64,000 nucleotides of DNA, from the NCBI RefSeq assembly GCF_014201355.1, contig NZ_JACHEG010000004.1, forward strand, positions 62,001 to 126,000, read 5' to 3'. Below are positions 56,369 through 64,000 of this stretch, one piece after another; the stretch's first letter is position 1, and each line of letters opens with the position of its first letter. The position numbers and the translations under genes were made by a program. The DNA comes from Aliirhizobium wenxiniae. GTDB lineage: Bacteria > Pseudomonadota > Alphaproteobacteria > Rhizobiales > Rhizobiaceae. The notes under the pieces were generated by a model. That model saw only the letters and a program-made list of their open reading frames with translations, ran no database searches and was not told the DNA's origin.

Positions 56369-56393
56369 GCTTCGCCCGCAAGGCGGGCGAAGC
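56369..56393 (-). other. Intercistronic stem-loop after the cassette E binding-protein gene
   Basis: GCTTCGCCCGC (56369-56379) pairs perfectly with GCGGGCGAAGC (56383-56393) over a 3-base loop; very stable and without a U-tract. Same location as in cassettes B, C, D and the Pot operon. Confidence 0.7.
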
Positions 56394-56420
56394 GATTTGA
56401 CGGAAAAGTCGCCGCGAAAA

Positions 56421-57956
56421 CTATTCGACGGTAACGTCGGTCAGCTTCATGCGGTTGTCCGGGGGGGCGATGAAGCCCTTGACCCGCTTGTTGATGCCGA
56501 AGATGGCGTTGGTGTTGTAGAGCGGCAGTTCCAGCGCGCGTTCGGATGCATAGGCACCGACTTCCTTGAGGATCTTTTCGCGCTCGGCACGGTCGGTCAG
56601 CGGACGCTGGGATTCCAGCAGCTTGTCCAGCTTCTCGTCCTTGTCGTAGGGGTTCCACTTTTCACCCGAATGGTACATCGAATACGCCGTGTTGTCGTAA
56701 TCGAAGGTCCAGCCGCCCCATTTCTGCTGGAACATCGCGCCGGTCTTGCCCTGCGGGATGATGTCGTTCAGCAGAACGTTGGTTTCGTAAGGCTTGATCG
56801 TGGCGGTGATGCCGACCATCGACAGATAGCTGGAAATGACCTGTGCAACTTCGTTCATCGTCGCGTCATTGCCGCGAATGTCGATCTGCAGCGTTGCACC
56901 AGCCTTCACGCCGGCTTCCGCCAGCAGCTTCTTGGCACCAGCCGGATCATAGGGGATCGCCTTCAGGTCCGGATCGAAGCCGAAGGAAAGCGCGCTCTGG
57001 AAGCTGGTGATCTCGGAGGCCTGGCCCGCGAGGATCGACTTGACGATCGTGGCGCGGTCGACTGCCATGATGATCGCCTTGCGCACCTTCGGATCGGCGG
57101 TGATGCCGTCGCGGGTGTTGAAGCGCAGCGCGTCGACGGTCGGGCCGGGAACGGAAACGATCTCGAGCTTGTCGTCGCCCTGGATGACCGGCAGCATGCC
57201 GATCGGAATGGTCGGCGGGATCACGAGATCGACGCGGCCGGCCTGCAGTTCGGCAACAGCGGTCGCCGGCTCGGCGATGAAGCGATATTCCAGCTCGGAA
57301 AGCTTCGGCGCGCCACCCCAGTAATCCGGATTGGCTTCCAGCTTGATGTTGACCTTCGGCTGGTAGGCGACGAACTTGAACGGACCAGTGCCGACCGGGT
57401 TGAGGTTGAAATTGTCCTCACCCTTTTCCGTGATGTATTTCGGCGGAACAATCATCGCGCCATAACCGGCGAGCTTGGTCAAGAGGACCGGATCCGGTGC
57501 CTTCAGCTTCATGTCGACCGTGTAGTCGTCGATGACCTCGACGCTATCGATGGCGATGTAGTTGGAACGCTGCGGACCCTTGGCACCCTGTTCGCCGAGA
57601 AGGCGCTCGAAGGTGAACTTGACCGCTGCGGCGTTGAAGTCTTCGCCATTGTGGAATTTCACGCCCTGACGAAGCTTGAAGCGGATGCGCTTACCTTCGT
57701 CCAGTTCTTCCCAGCTTTCGGCAAGGCCCGGTACGAGCTTCAGGTCCGGACCGCGATAGGTGAGGCCGTCAAAGATGTTGGTGGCAACGGCTGCCCACTG
57801 AACGAGGAACGTGTCGATCGGATCCCAGCTGCCCGGATCCTGCGGCGACGAGATGGTCATCTTGCCGGCGGCAAAGGCTGGTGCGGCGGAAAGTGCGGTG
57901 CCGGCGAGAGCGAAAGCCACGAAGGCCGACGCCAGTCCCCTTTTGAACGTTGTCAT
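56421..57956 (-). CDS. Cassette E: ABC importer substrate-binding protein, family 5
   Basis: 511 residues with a Sec signal 'FKRGLASAFVAFALAGTALSAAPAFA'. Blocks: 'DPIDTFLVQWAAVATNIFDGLTYRGPDLKLVPGLAESWEEL', 'GVKFHNGEDFNAAAVKFTFERLL', 'GTGPFKFVAY', 'DPKVRKAIIMAVDRATIVKSIL'. It lies 58 bases after the ATPase gene and before the permeases. Because the operon begins with 5-oxoprolinase-type genes, pyroglutamyl peptides or lactam-type amino acids are plausible ligands, by context only. Confidence 0.9.
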   Translation of the reverse strand: MTTFKRGLASAFVAFALAGTALSAAPAFAAGKMTISSPQDPGSWDPIDTFLVQWAAVATNIFDGLTYRGPDLKLVPGLAESWEELDEGKRIRFKLRQGVKFHNGEDFNAAAVKFTFERLLGEQGAKGPQRSNYIAIDSVEVIDDYTVDMKLKAPDPVLLTKLAGYGAMIVPPKYITEKGEDNFNLNPVGTGPFKFVAYQPKVNIKLEANPDYWGGAPKLSELEYRFIAEPATAVAELQAGRVDLVIPPTIPIGMLPVIQGDDKLEIVSVPGPTVDALRFNTRDGITADPKVRKAIIMAVDRATIVKSILAGQASEITSFQSALSFGFDPDLKAIPYDPAGAKKLLAEAGVKAGATLQIDIRGNDATMNEVAQVISSYLSMVGITATIKPYETNVLLNDIIPQGKTGAMFQQKWGGWTFDYDNTAYSMYHSGEKWNPYDKDEKLDKLLESQRPLTDRAEREKILKEVGAYASERALELPLYNTNAIFGINKRVKGFIAPPDNRMKLTDVTVE

Positions 57957-58014
57957 TACCTGTTTCCTCTTCAGATGCTTTGCGATTGTGTCGCGGTTTA
58001 TGATCCGGGTTTCC

Positions 58015-59832
58015 TCAGGCGCTTTTTGCGATGAAATGTCCCGGATTGATTTCCTCGTGGGAAAGGATGGCCGGCTCGTCGCCGACGCGACGGACGGGGT
58101 TCGGAATTTCGCCCTCGATCAGCGCCGTGTTGCGCGGTGCCGTCGGATCGGCAACCGGAACGGCGGAGAGAAGGCGGCGGGTATAGTCATGGCTCGGGTT
58201 TTCGAACACTTGTTGGCGCGAGCCCATTTCCATGATCTGGCCGAGATAGAGCACGGCGACACGGTGGCTCATCTTTTCGACAACGGCCATGTCGTGGCTG
58301 ATGAACAGATAGGCCAAGCCGCGCTCAGCCTGCAGGTCCATGAACAGATTGATGATCTGCGCCTGAATGGACACGTCGAGCGCCGACAGCGCCTCGTCGG
58401 CGATGATCAGCTTCGGGTCCGAAGCGAGCGCGCGGGCGATGCAGACACGCTGGCGCTGGCCGCCGGAAAACTCGTGCGGATAACGCGAGGCAACCGAAGA
58501 CGGCAGGCCGACGCGCTCCAAGAGTTCATCGACGCGGCGCTGGACTGCCTTGCCGTCGTTGATCAGGCCGTGGGTGTTGATCGGCTCGGCGATGGAAAAA
58601 CCGACCGTCTTGCGCGGATCGAGCGAGGCAAAGGGGTCCTGAAAGATATACTGGACTTCCTGGCGCATACGAAAACGCTCGGCCGCCGACATGGACGAAT
58701 AGGTGCGGCCGTTGAATGCAATCTCGCCGCCCATGGAAGATTGCAGCTGCTGGATGGTGCGTCCGATCGTGGACTTGCCAGAGCCGGACTCGCCCACCAG
58801 CGCCAGCGTCTCACCCGGATGGATGTCGAAGCTCACGTTCTGCACGGCACTGCAACGATGCGTCGCCTTGCCGAAAAGGTTCTTCTTGATATCGAAGCGG
58901 ACCAGCAGATCCTTGACCGACAGAAGCGGTTTTTCGTCGTATTTGGCAGTGTTCTGCACACGCTCTTCACCGACCACGGTCGGCTCGCCATCCTGAAGAA
59001 CGGTCAGCGGCATGCGCTTCGGAAACTCTTCGCCGGTCATGCTGCCAAGTTTCGGCACAGCGGAAAGAAGCGTGCGGGTATAGGGATGCTGCGGGTTGGC
59101 GAAAATCTCGTTGACCGGACCTTCCTCGACCTTCTTGCCCTTCCACATGACGACGACATGGTCGGCCATTTCGGCAACCACGCCCATGTCATGGGTGATG
59201 AATACCATGCCCATGCCGAGCGTCTTCTGCAGGTCGCGCATGATGTTGAGGATCTGCGCCTGAATGGTGACATCGAGGGCGGTGGTCGGCTCGTCGGCGA
59301 TCAGCAGTTTGGGGCGACAGGCAAGCGCCATGGCGATCATCACACGCTGGCGCATGCCGCCGGAAAGCTGGTGGGGGAAACGGTGCAGAAGCTGGCCGGA
59401 GTCCGGCAGGCGCACCATGTCGAGCAGGCGCTGGGCTTCCGCCATGGCCGCGGACTTGCCGAGCTTTTCGTGCAGCATCAGAACTTCGCAGATCTGGTCG
59501 CCAATGGTGAAAACCGGGTTGAGCGAGGTCATCGGCTCCTGGAAGATCATGGCGATCTCCTTGCCACGGATCGACCGCATCTCTTTCTGGCTGGCCTTCA
59601 GCAGGTCCTTGTCGTTGAACAGGATGCGGCCGGTCGCGTATTTTGCGCCCATCATGTCGGCAAGCCGCATGGTCGACAGCGAGGTGACCGACTTGCCCGA
59701 ACCGGATTCACCGACAACGGCCACCGTCTTGCCGGCCTCGACCGTGAACGACAGGTCGTCGACAACGCGGCTGGAACCGAATTCGACGCTGAGATTTTCG
59801 ACCGACAGAAGCGGTTTGTTGGTTGCGCTCAT
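58015..59832 (-). CDS. Cassette E: fused double ABC ATPase
   Basis: 605 residues. Domain 1: 'GESGSGKSV', 'LSGGMRQRV', '[12 protein letters not shown]'; domain 2: 'GESGSGKST', 'FSGGQRQRV', 'LIIADEALSALD'. Its ATG overlaps the biotin carboxylase stop (ATGA, 59829-59832), which ties the importer to the biotin-dependent enzyme. It belongs with the B and D ATPases. Unusually the ATPase gene precedes the binding-protein and permease genes in this operon. Confidence 0.93.
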   Translation of the reverse strand: MSATNKPLLSVENLSVEFGSSRVVDDLSFTVEAGKTVAVVGESGSGKSVTSLSTMRLADMMGAKYATGRILFNDKDLLKASQKEMRSIRGKEIAMIFQEPMTSLNPVFTIGDQICEVLMLHEKLGKSAAMAEAQRLLDMVRLPDSGQLLHRFPHQLSGGMRQRVMIAMALACRPKLLIADEPTTALDVTIQAQILNIMRDLQKTLGMGMVFITHDMGVVAEMADHVVVMWKGKKVEEGPVNEIFANPQHPYTRTLLSAVPKLGSMTGEEFPKRMPLTVLQDGEPTVVGEERVQNTAKYDEKPLLSVKDLLVRFDIKKNLFGKATHRCSAVQNVSFDIHPGETLALVGESGSGKSTIGRTIQQLQSSMGGEIAFNGRTYSSMSAAERFRMRQEVQYIFQDPFASLDPRKTVGFSIAEPINTHGLINDGKAVQRRVDELLERVGLPSSVASRYPHEFSGGQRQRVCIARALASDPKLIIADEALSALDVSIQAQIINLFMDLQAERGLAYLFISHDMAVVEKMSHRVAVLYLGQIMEMGSRQQVFENPSHDYTRRLLSAVPVADPTAPRNTALIEGEIPNPVRRVGDEPAILSHEEINPGHFIAKSA

Positions 59833-61595
59833 GTCCGTGTCTCCGGCTTGGTCTGTTCGGTCGTTGAGTTTTTGTCGCTGGCGATGCGGGCGATGATGGC
59901 GCCGGCGGTCTGGGAGGAACCGGCTTCGGCTAGGATGCTGATGGTGCCGGAAACCGGTGCTGTGACCGCCGTTTCCATCTTCATCACGTCCATCATTGCC
60001 AGAACTTCACCTTTTTCGACAAGTGCGCCATCGGAAACATTCCAGTGAACGAGAAGGCCGGGCACGGGTGCGGTTACCGCTCCGGCATCGTTCTTTTCGC
60101 TTTTCGTGTCACTGTTGGAGGCCGATGAAAGCGGGCCAAGCAGGCGCAAAAATGCATCCGGAATGCCGATTTCCACGCGCTTTCCGTCGATCTCGACATG
60201 GCCGCGCAGAAGGCCGGCGCTCGCTGCCGTGACAGGACGGCTTGCAGCCTCCAGCGTTTCGGCAAAATCGGTTTCGATCCAGCGGGTGTGAACACGAAAA
60301 TCCCTGGCGAAATCGTCATGCGCGATGACGGCGCGATGGAAGGGCAGCACGGACGGCACACCTTCGATGACAAATTCATCCAGCGCGCGGCGGGCGCGGG
60401 CGATCGCCTGCTCGCGGTTGGCGCCCCAGACGATCAGCTTGGCCGAGAGCGAGTCGAACATCGGCGGAATGGTCGAGCCGGTGACGACGCCGGAATCCAG
60501 ACGCACACCGGGGCCGGAAGGCGCAGCGAATTTGGAAATATCACCGGCGGACGGCAAAAAGCCACGGCCGGGATCCTCCATGTTGATGCGGAATTCGATC
60601 GCATGGCCGCGCGGTTCCAGCATTGCCGTCACGCTGACGGCCAAACCTTCGGCGATGCGGAACTGTTCGATGACGAGATCGAGACCGGTCGTCTCTTCCG
60701 TCACCGGGTGTTCCACCTGCAGGCGGGTATTGACCTCGAGGAAGGAAATCACGCCATCGGCGCTGAGCAGGAATTCCACCGTGCCCGCGCCGGTGTACCC
60801 GGCTTCCGCGCAGATGTCGCGCGCAGCGGAGTGAATCTTTTCGCGCTGTTCATCGGAGAGGAAAGGAGCAGGTGCTTCCTCGACAAGTTTCTGGTTGCGA
60901 CGCTGCAAAGAGCAATCGCGGGTTCCCACCACCAGAACATTGCCGAGACGGTCCGCCAGCACCTGCGCCTCGATATGCCGCGGGCGGTCGAGAAATTGCT
61001 CGACATAACATTCACCGCGACCAAAGGCGGCCACCGCTTCACGCGTGGCCGATGAAAACAGTTCTTCGACTTCACCGAGTTCGCGGGCGATCTTCAAGCC
61101 GCGACCACCACCACCGTGCGCCGCCTTGATGGCGATCGGGAGGCCGAATTTCTTTGCGAAAGCCAGCGCCTCGGCGGGCGAGGAAATCGCACCATCCGAG
61201 CCGGCAACCAGAGGCGCGCCAACCTTCTGGGCAATTGCGCGGGCATTCAGCTTGTCACCGAGCGCCTCGATGACATCAGGATCGGGACCGATCCAGATGA
61301 GCCCGGCATCGATGACAGCCTGCGCAAACTCGCTGCGTTCCGAGAGAAAACCATAACCGGGATGCACGGCATCGGCACCTGACCGCTTGGCAATGGCGAT
61401 CAGCTTGTCGATATCGAGATAGCTGTCCTTAGGCGTCACGCCGTTCAGCGCATAGGCCTCGTCGGCTAGCCTCACGAACAGCGCGTCGGCATCGGCATCG
61501 GCGTAAACGGCGACCGAGGTCAGGCCGTAATCCTTGCAGGCCCGGATGATCCGCACCGCGATCTCGCCGCGGTTTGCTATCAGAACCTTCTTCAT
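59829..61595 (-). CDS. Biotin carboxylase fused to a biotin carboxyl carrier domain
   Basis: 588 residues from ATG 61595 ('MKKVLIANRGEIAVRII'), which overlaps the PxpBC stop (ATGA) and has AGGAAA upstream. The biotin carboxylase part (1-~450) shows the ATP-grasp loop 'KAAHGGGGRGLKIA' and 'LQVEHPVTEETTGLDLV'. The C-terminal carrier (about 515-585) has 'AMDVMKMETAV', whose Lys is the biotin site. No carboxyltransferase domain is present, so the partner must be another protein. The fused KipI-KipA homologue just upstream has carboxyltransferase-like folds also found in urea carboxylase, and would complete the enzyme. Confidence 0.92.
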   Translation of the reverse strand: MKKVLIANRGEIAVRIIRACKDYGLTSVAVYADADADALFVRLADEAYALNGVTPKDSYLDIDKLIAIAKRSGADAVHPGYGFLSERSEFAQAVIDAGLIWIGPDPDVIEALGDKLNARAIAQKVGAPLVAGSDGAISSPAEALAFAKKFGLPIAIKAAHGGGGRGLKIARELGEVEELFSSATREAVAAFGRGECYVEQFLDRPRHIEAQVLADRLGNVLVVGTRDCSLQRRNQKLVEEAPAPFLSDEQREKIHSAARDICAEAGYTGAGTVEFLLSADGVISFLEVNTRLQVEHPVTEETTGLDLVIEQFRIAEGLAVSVTAMLEPRGHAIEFRINMEDPGRGFLPSAGDISKFAAPSGPGVRLDSGVVTGSTIPPMFDSLSAKLIVWGANREQAIARARRALDEFVIEGVPSVLPFHRAVIAHDDFARDFRVHTRWIETDFAETLEAASRPVTAASAGLLRGHVEIDGKRVEIGIPDAFLRLLGPLSSASNSDTKSEKNDAGAVTAPVPGLLVHWNVSDGALVEKGEVLAMMDVMKMETAVTAPVSGTISILAEAGSSQTAGAIIARIASDKNSTTEQTKPETRT

Positions 61596-63232
61596 GGGCA
61601 TTTTCCTGGAATGAAACGGGGCGCGAAACGGCTGACCGCGTTGAAGCGGATTTTTGCGCCGACAGGTATCTGGCCGGCGAGATCGAGATGATGGCCGGCA
61701 ACATTGGCGATGACCGGATAACCGCCGGTCAGCGGATGATCGGCAAGGAACAGCACGGGCTGGCCGCTGGCCGGAACCTGCAGCGCTCCGCGCACGGTTG
61801 CCTCACTCGGCAGTTCGCCGTGGTTGGCGCGTTCCAGCGCATCACCCGACAGGCGGATGCCGACACGGCTGGATTGCGGTGTGACCGACCATTCCTGGCT
61901 CAAGAAGCTTGCGACGGCGGCGTCGGTGAACCAGTCGGTGCGCGGGCCCATGACCACATCCAGCACGACCGTTTCGTCGGCGCCCGGCATGGCAAAGGCC
62001 GGTTCTTCCGATGATACGAGTGCGTTTGCCGAAGCGGGCAGAATGGCGATGGTATCGCCGGCAACAAGGGCTGCGGGGCCAATCTGCGCCAGCGTATCGG
62101 TGGCGGCGCTGCCGAGAACTGGCGCGACATCGAAACCGCCGCGCAGGGCAAGATAGGAACGCATGCCGGCTGTCGGCGCGCCGAGAGACACCACATCGCC
62201 GTCATCCAGCGCGATTGCGCTGTGATGCGCGGCTGAATTTTTTGTGCCGTTGGCGTCGGCAATGCTGATCGGTGTCGTGGCGCCCGTCACGGCCATGACG
62301 CCTTGTCCGCGCATGCGAAAGGTGACGCCGCCGAGGGCGATCTCAAGCGCCGGGGTGTTGGCCGCATTGCCGACAAGACGGTTGGCGGCCTTGAAACCTG
62401 CCCGGTCGGCGGCGCCGGAAACGCTGATGCCCTGGCTGGCCTGTCCGGCGCGGCCCAAATCCTGAAAAACGACCGGCAGGCCGACGGAGATGATCTCGAT
62501 TGCCGAAGCGGCATTTTTCGAGGTGGCCGTCACGGGTCTGTCGGTGAACGTGTTCGACGCCTTGATCTCGTAGGCCGCACCCTTTGCCATGTCACGGAAT
62601 TTGATGCGGCTGCCCGGCTGCAAAAGTGAGGCCGGCGTGCGGTCGATATCGAACATCGCGAGCGGCGTCGTGCCGATCAGCTGCCATCCGCCCGGGCTGG
62701 TTTTCGGATAGATGCCGCTGAATTCACCGGCGAGACCGACAGCACCGGCCGGAACTTTCGTGCGCGGAGACTTACGGCGCGGCACGGTAAGGCGCGGATC
62801 GCCGCCCGAGAGATAGGCAAAACCGGGTGCAAAACCGGTGAAGGCGGCGACATAATCGCTCTCGCCATGCAGGCGAATGACGTCTTCGACGCTGATGCCG
62901 AGAATGCCGGCAACTTCGGCCAGATCCTCGCCGTCATAACGAACCGGAATCTCGACCAGCGCACCGGATGCGGCCTTGCGTTCGCCACCGGCCAGAGCAG
63001 TGACTGCATCGATCAATGCGTCGTCGGAGATCGTGTAAGGATCGAAGGAGACGAGCAGCGTGCGTGCCGCCGGAATGATTTCGGTAATGCCTTCGACCGG
63101 ATTGTTTTCCAGCGCGTCGAAAAGCGCCAGCGCCTCACCGAGATCGGCCAGTTCCACGAGAATACAATCGCCACGCACCGGCAGGATGCGCATTGATGTG
63201 TCTCGGGAGGAGGTGAGGGCGACGGACTGCAT
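61592..63232 (-). CDS. pxpBC: PxpB-PxpC fusion (KipI-KipA type), 5-oxoprolinase subunits / biotin-dependent carboxyltransferase
   Basis: 546 residues combining two domains that are separate in E. coli PxpB and PxpC. KipI-like part (about 14-225): 'GDCILVELADLGEAL', 'GFAPGFAYLSGGDPRLTVPRRKSPRTKVPAGAVGLAG', 'PGGWQLIGTTPLAMFD'. KipA-like part (about 240-540): 'VFQDLGRAGQASQGISVSGAADRAGFKAANRLVGN', 'GGVTFRMRGQGVMAVTGA' and 'LADHPLTGGYPVIANVAGHHLDLAGQIPVGAKIRF'. With PxpA six bases upstream it would open 5-oxoproline to glutamate using ATP. The same two domains occur in urea carboxylase, hence the alternative biotin-dependent role. Confidence 0.92.
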   Translation of the reverse strand: MQSVALTSSRDTSMRILPVRGDCILVELADLGEALALFDALENNPVEGITEIIPAARTLLVSFDPYTISDDALIDAVTALAGGERKAASGALVEIPVRYDGEDLAEVAGILGISVEDVIRLHGESDYVAAFTGFAPGFAYLSGGDPRLTVPRRKSPRTKVPAGAVGLAGEFSGIYPKTSPGGWQLIGTTPLAMFDIDRTPASLLQPGSRIKFRDMAKGAAYEIKASNTFTDRPVTATSKNAASAIEIISVGLPVVFQDLGRAGQASQGISVSGAADRAGFKAANRLVGNAANTPALEIALGGVTFRMRGQGVMAVTGATTPISIADANGTKNSAAHHSAIALDDGDVVSLGAPTAGMRSYLALRGGFDVAPVLGSAATDTLAQIGPAALVAGDTIAILPASANALVSSEEPAFAMPGADETVVLDVVMGPRTDWFTDAAVASFLSQEWSVTPQSSRVGIRLSGDALERANHGELPSEATVRGALQVPASGQPVLFLADHPLTGGYPVIANVAGHHLDLAGQIPVGAKIRFNAVSRFAPRFIPGKCP

Positions 63233-63238
63233 GATGGT

Positions 63239-64000
63239 TCAGGCAACCGCGGTAAAGGATCGGATGGTCAGGCCGGACTGCTCGAATTTTTCGCGCAGGC
63301 GCTTGGCCATGGCAACGGCGCCTTCGCTGTCGCCGTGCACGCAGATCGATTGCGCATCGACCTTGGTGAGCGTGCCGTCGATCGCCTCGATCACGCCTTC
63401 CTTGACCATACGCACCATGCGTTCGGCAATCAGGTCGGGATCGTGCAGGACGGAACCCTTTTCACGACGCGATACGAGATTGCCTTCCGGCGTATAGGCA
63501 CGGTCGGCAAAGGCTTCTGCGACGACAGTCAGGCCGGCGGTGCGGGCCTGTTCGACAAGCTGCGAGCCGGCAAGCGCCATCAGCACCAGCGACGGATCGA
63601 CGGCCAGAATGGCATCAATGACATCCCTGGCCTGGCGGGCGTCAATGGCGATCGTGTTGTAGAGCGCGCCATGCGGCTTCACATAGGTGACGCGGGTGCC
63701 GGCGGCCTTGGCGAGACCCTGAAGCGCGCCGATCTGGTAGATCACGTCGCCGATCAGTTCTTCGCTCGTCGGGTCCATGTTGCGGCGGCCGAAACCGGCA
63801 AGGTCGCGATAACCGACATGGGCGCCGATGGCGACGCCGCGCTCGGCTGCTGCCTTCACTGTCTTGAGAATACCGGCCGGGTCGCCCGCATGAAAACCGC
63901 AGGCTACATTGGCGCTGCTGACGATATCGAGCATGGCGGAATCATCGCCCATCTTCCAGGCTCCGAAGCTCTCGCCCAAGTCACTGTTGATGTCGATGGT
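63239..64000 (-). CDS. pxpA: PxpA (LamB/YcsF family), 5-oxoprolinase subunit A, N-terminus outside the window
   Basis: 253 residues are visible; the reading frame is open to the right edge, where '[15 protein letters not shown]' matches the family start 'M.IDLNCDLGE.FG'. A TTG at 63979 is therefore not the true start; only a few residues are missing. Blocks: '[44 protein letters not shown]', '[12 protein letters not shown]', '[25 protein letters not shown]' and '[16 protein letters not shown]'. PxpA works with PxpBC in ATP-dependent 5-oxoproline hydrolysis. It is the first visible gene of the cassette E operon; its promoter lies outside. Confidence 0.92.
   Translation of the reverse strand, partial: TIDINSDLGESFGAWKMGDDSAMLDIVSSANVACGFHAGDPAGILKTVKAAAERGVAIGAHVGYRDLAGFGRRNMDPTSEELIGDVIYQIGALQGLAKAAGTRVTYVKPHGALYNTIAIDARQARDVIDAILAVDPSLVLMALAGSQLVEQARTAGLTVVAEAFADRAYTPEGNLVSRREKGSVLHDPDLIAERMVRMVKEGVIEAIDGTLTKVDAQSICVHGDSEGAVAMAKRLREKFEQSGLTIRSFTAVA

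Noticed and set aside
57811..60048. 745-codon + strand ORF opposite the cassette E binding-protein and ATPase genes
   Set aside because: Low-complexity, Arg/His/Asp/Gly-rich translation with no domain; the opposite strand encodes two clear ABC proteins with intact motifs.
59829..61595. AccC subunit of acetyl-CoA carboxylase
   Set aside because: It is fused to its own biotin carrier and embedded in a PxpABC-importer operon, unlike the accBC pair.

Overview
The window looks like chromosome or large-replicon sequence from a Rhizobiales alphaproteobacterium of the Rhizobium/Agrobacterium type. Support comes from the high and even GC content, the dense solute-importer operons, the many GntR, RpiR and Lrp regulators and an opine-dehydrogenase-type gene. 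An intergenic palindromic repeat near 11.9 kb also resembles those common in this group. No phage, IS element, rRNA, tRNA or CRISPR was seen. Coding density is very high, and large antisense ORFs are composition shadows.

The window is almost wholly an uptake-and-hydrolysis island. It holds five complete peptide/nickel-type importer cassettes, each with a family 5 binding protein, DppB- and DppC-type permeases and one fused double ATPase. Cassette A is at 3.8-8.8 kb (+), B at 12.5-17.7 kb (-), C at 37.2-42.2 kb (+), D at 45.7-52.7 kb (+) and E at 54.6-59.8 kb (-). A PotABCD-type importer lies at 28.1-32.2 kb (-). Each family 5 cassette is co-transcribed with different hydrolases: M24-type enzymes (A, C), an M20 hydrolase pair (C), an M81 enzyme and RidA (B), a gamma-glutamyltransferase (D), and an M14 peptidase with a 5-oxoprolinase-type module (E). 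A and C form one importer lineage; B, D and E form another.

Region by region: 0-2.3 kb (-) holds a GntR/FCD regulator, an M20 carbamoylase-type hydrolase and a 2-hydroxyacid dehydrogenase fragment. Divergent from it, 2.5-11.8 kb (+) has an M24-like gene, cassette A, a second M24-like gene, an SDR protein and a DapA-family aldolase/lyase, with a palindrome inside the promoter. At 12.1-21.9 kb, an M81-cassette B-RidA operon (-), a D-serine-dehydratase-like PLP gene (-) and a divergent RpiR regulator share upstream motifs and probably form one regulon. An MFS gene (+) and a MATE gene (-) converge at 23.5 kb.

From 33.0 down to 23.5 kb (-) runs a long operon: Asp/Glu racemase-like enzyme, PotD-B-C-A, FAD monooxygenase, DsbA-like isomerase, two CMD/AhpD proteins and MATE. 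Divergent from it are an Lrp regulator and an opine-dehydrogenase-like gene. This is the best candidate for an undescribed catabolic system. A GntR/UTRA regulator (-) diverges from the M20-cassette C-M20-M24 operon (35.8-44.6 kb). A GntR/FCD gene starts the cassette D/gamma-glutamyltransferase operon (44.8-52.7 kb). This converges on the PxpA-PxpBC-biotin carboxylase-cassette E-M14 operon (64.0-52.8 kb), so release of gamma-glutamyl groups and opening of 5-oxoproline may be linked.

One recurrent design element is a strong hairpin just after the binding-protein gene in five of the six importers. A second recurrent theme is hydrolase homologues (M24, M20) and an SDR whose usual catalytic or metal-binding residues appear replaced. 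All functional calls are by eye from sequence; substrates are inferred, not shown.
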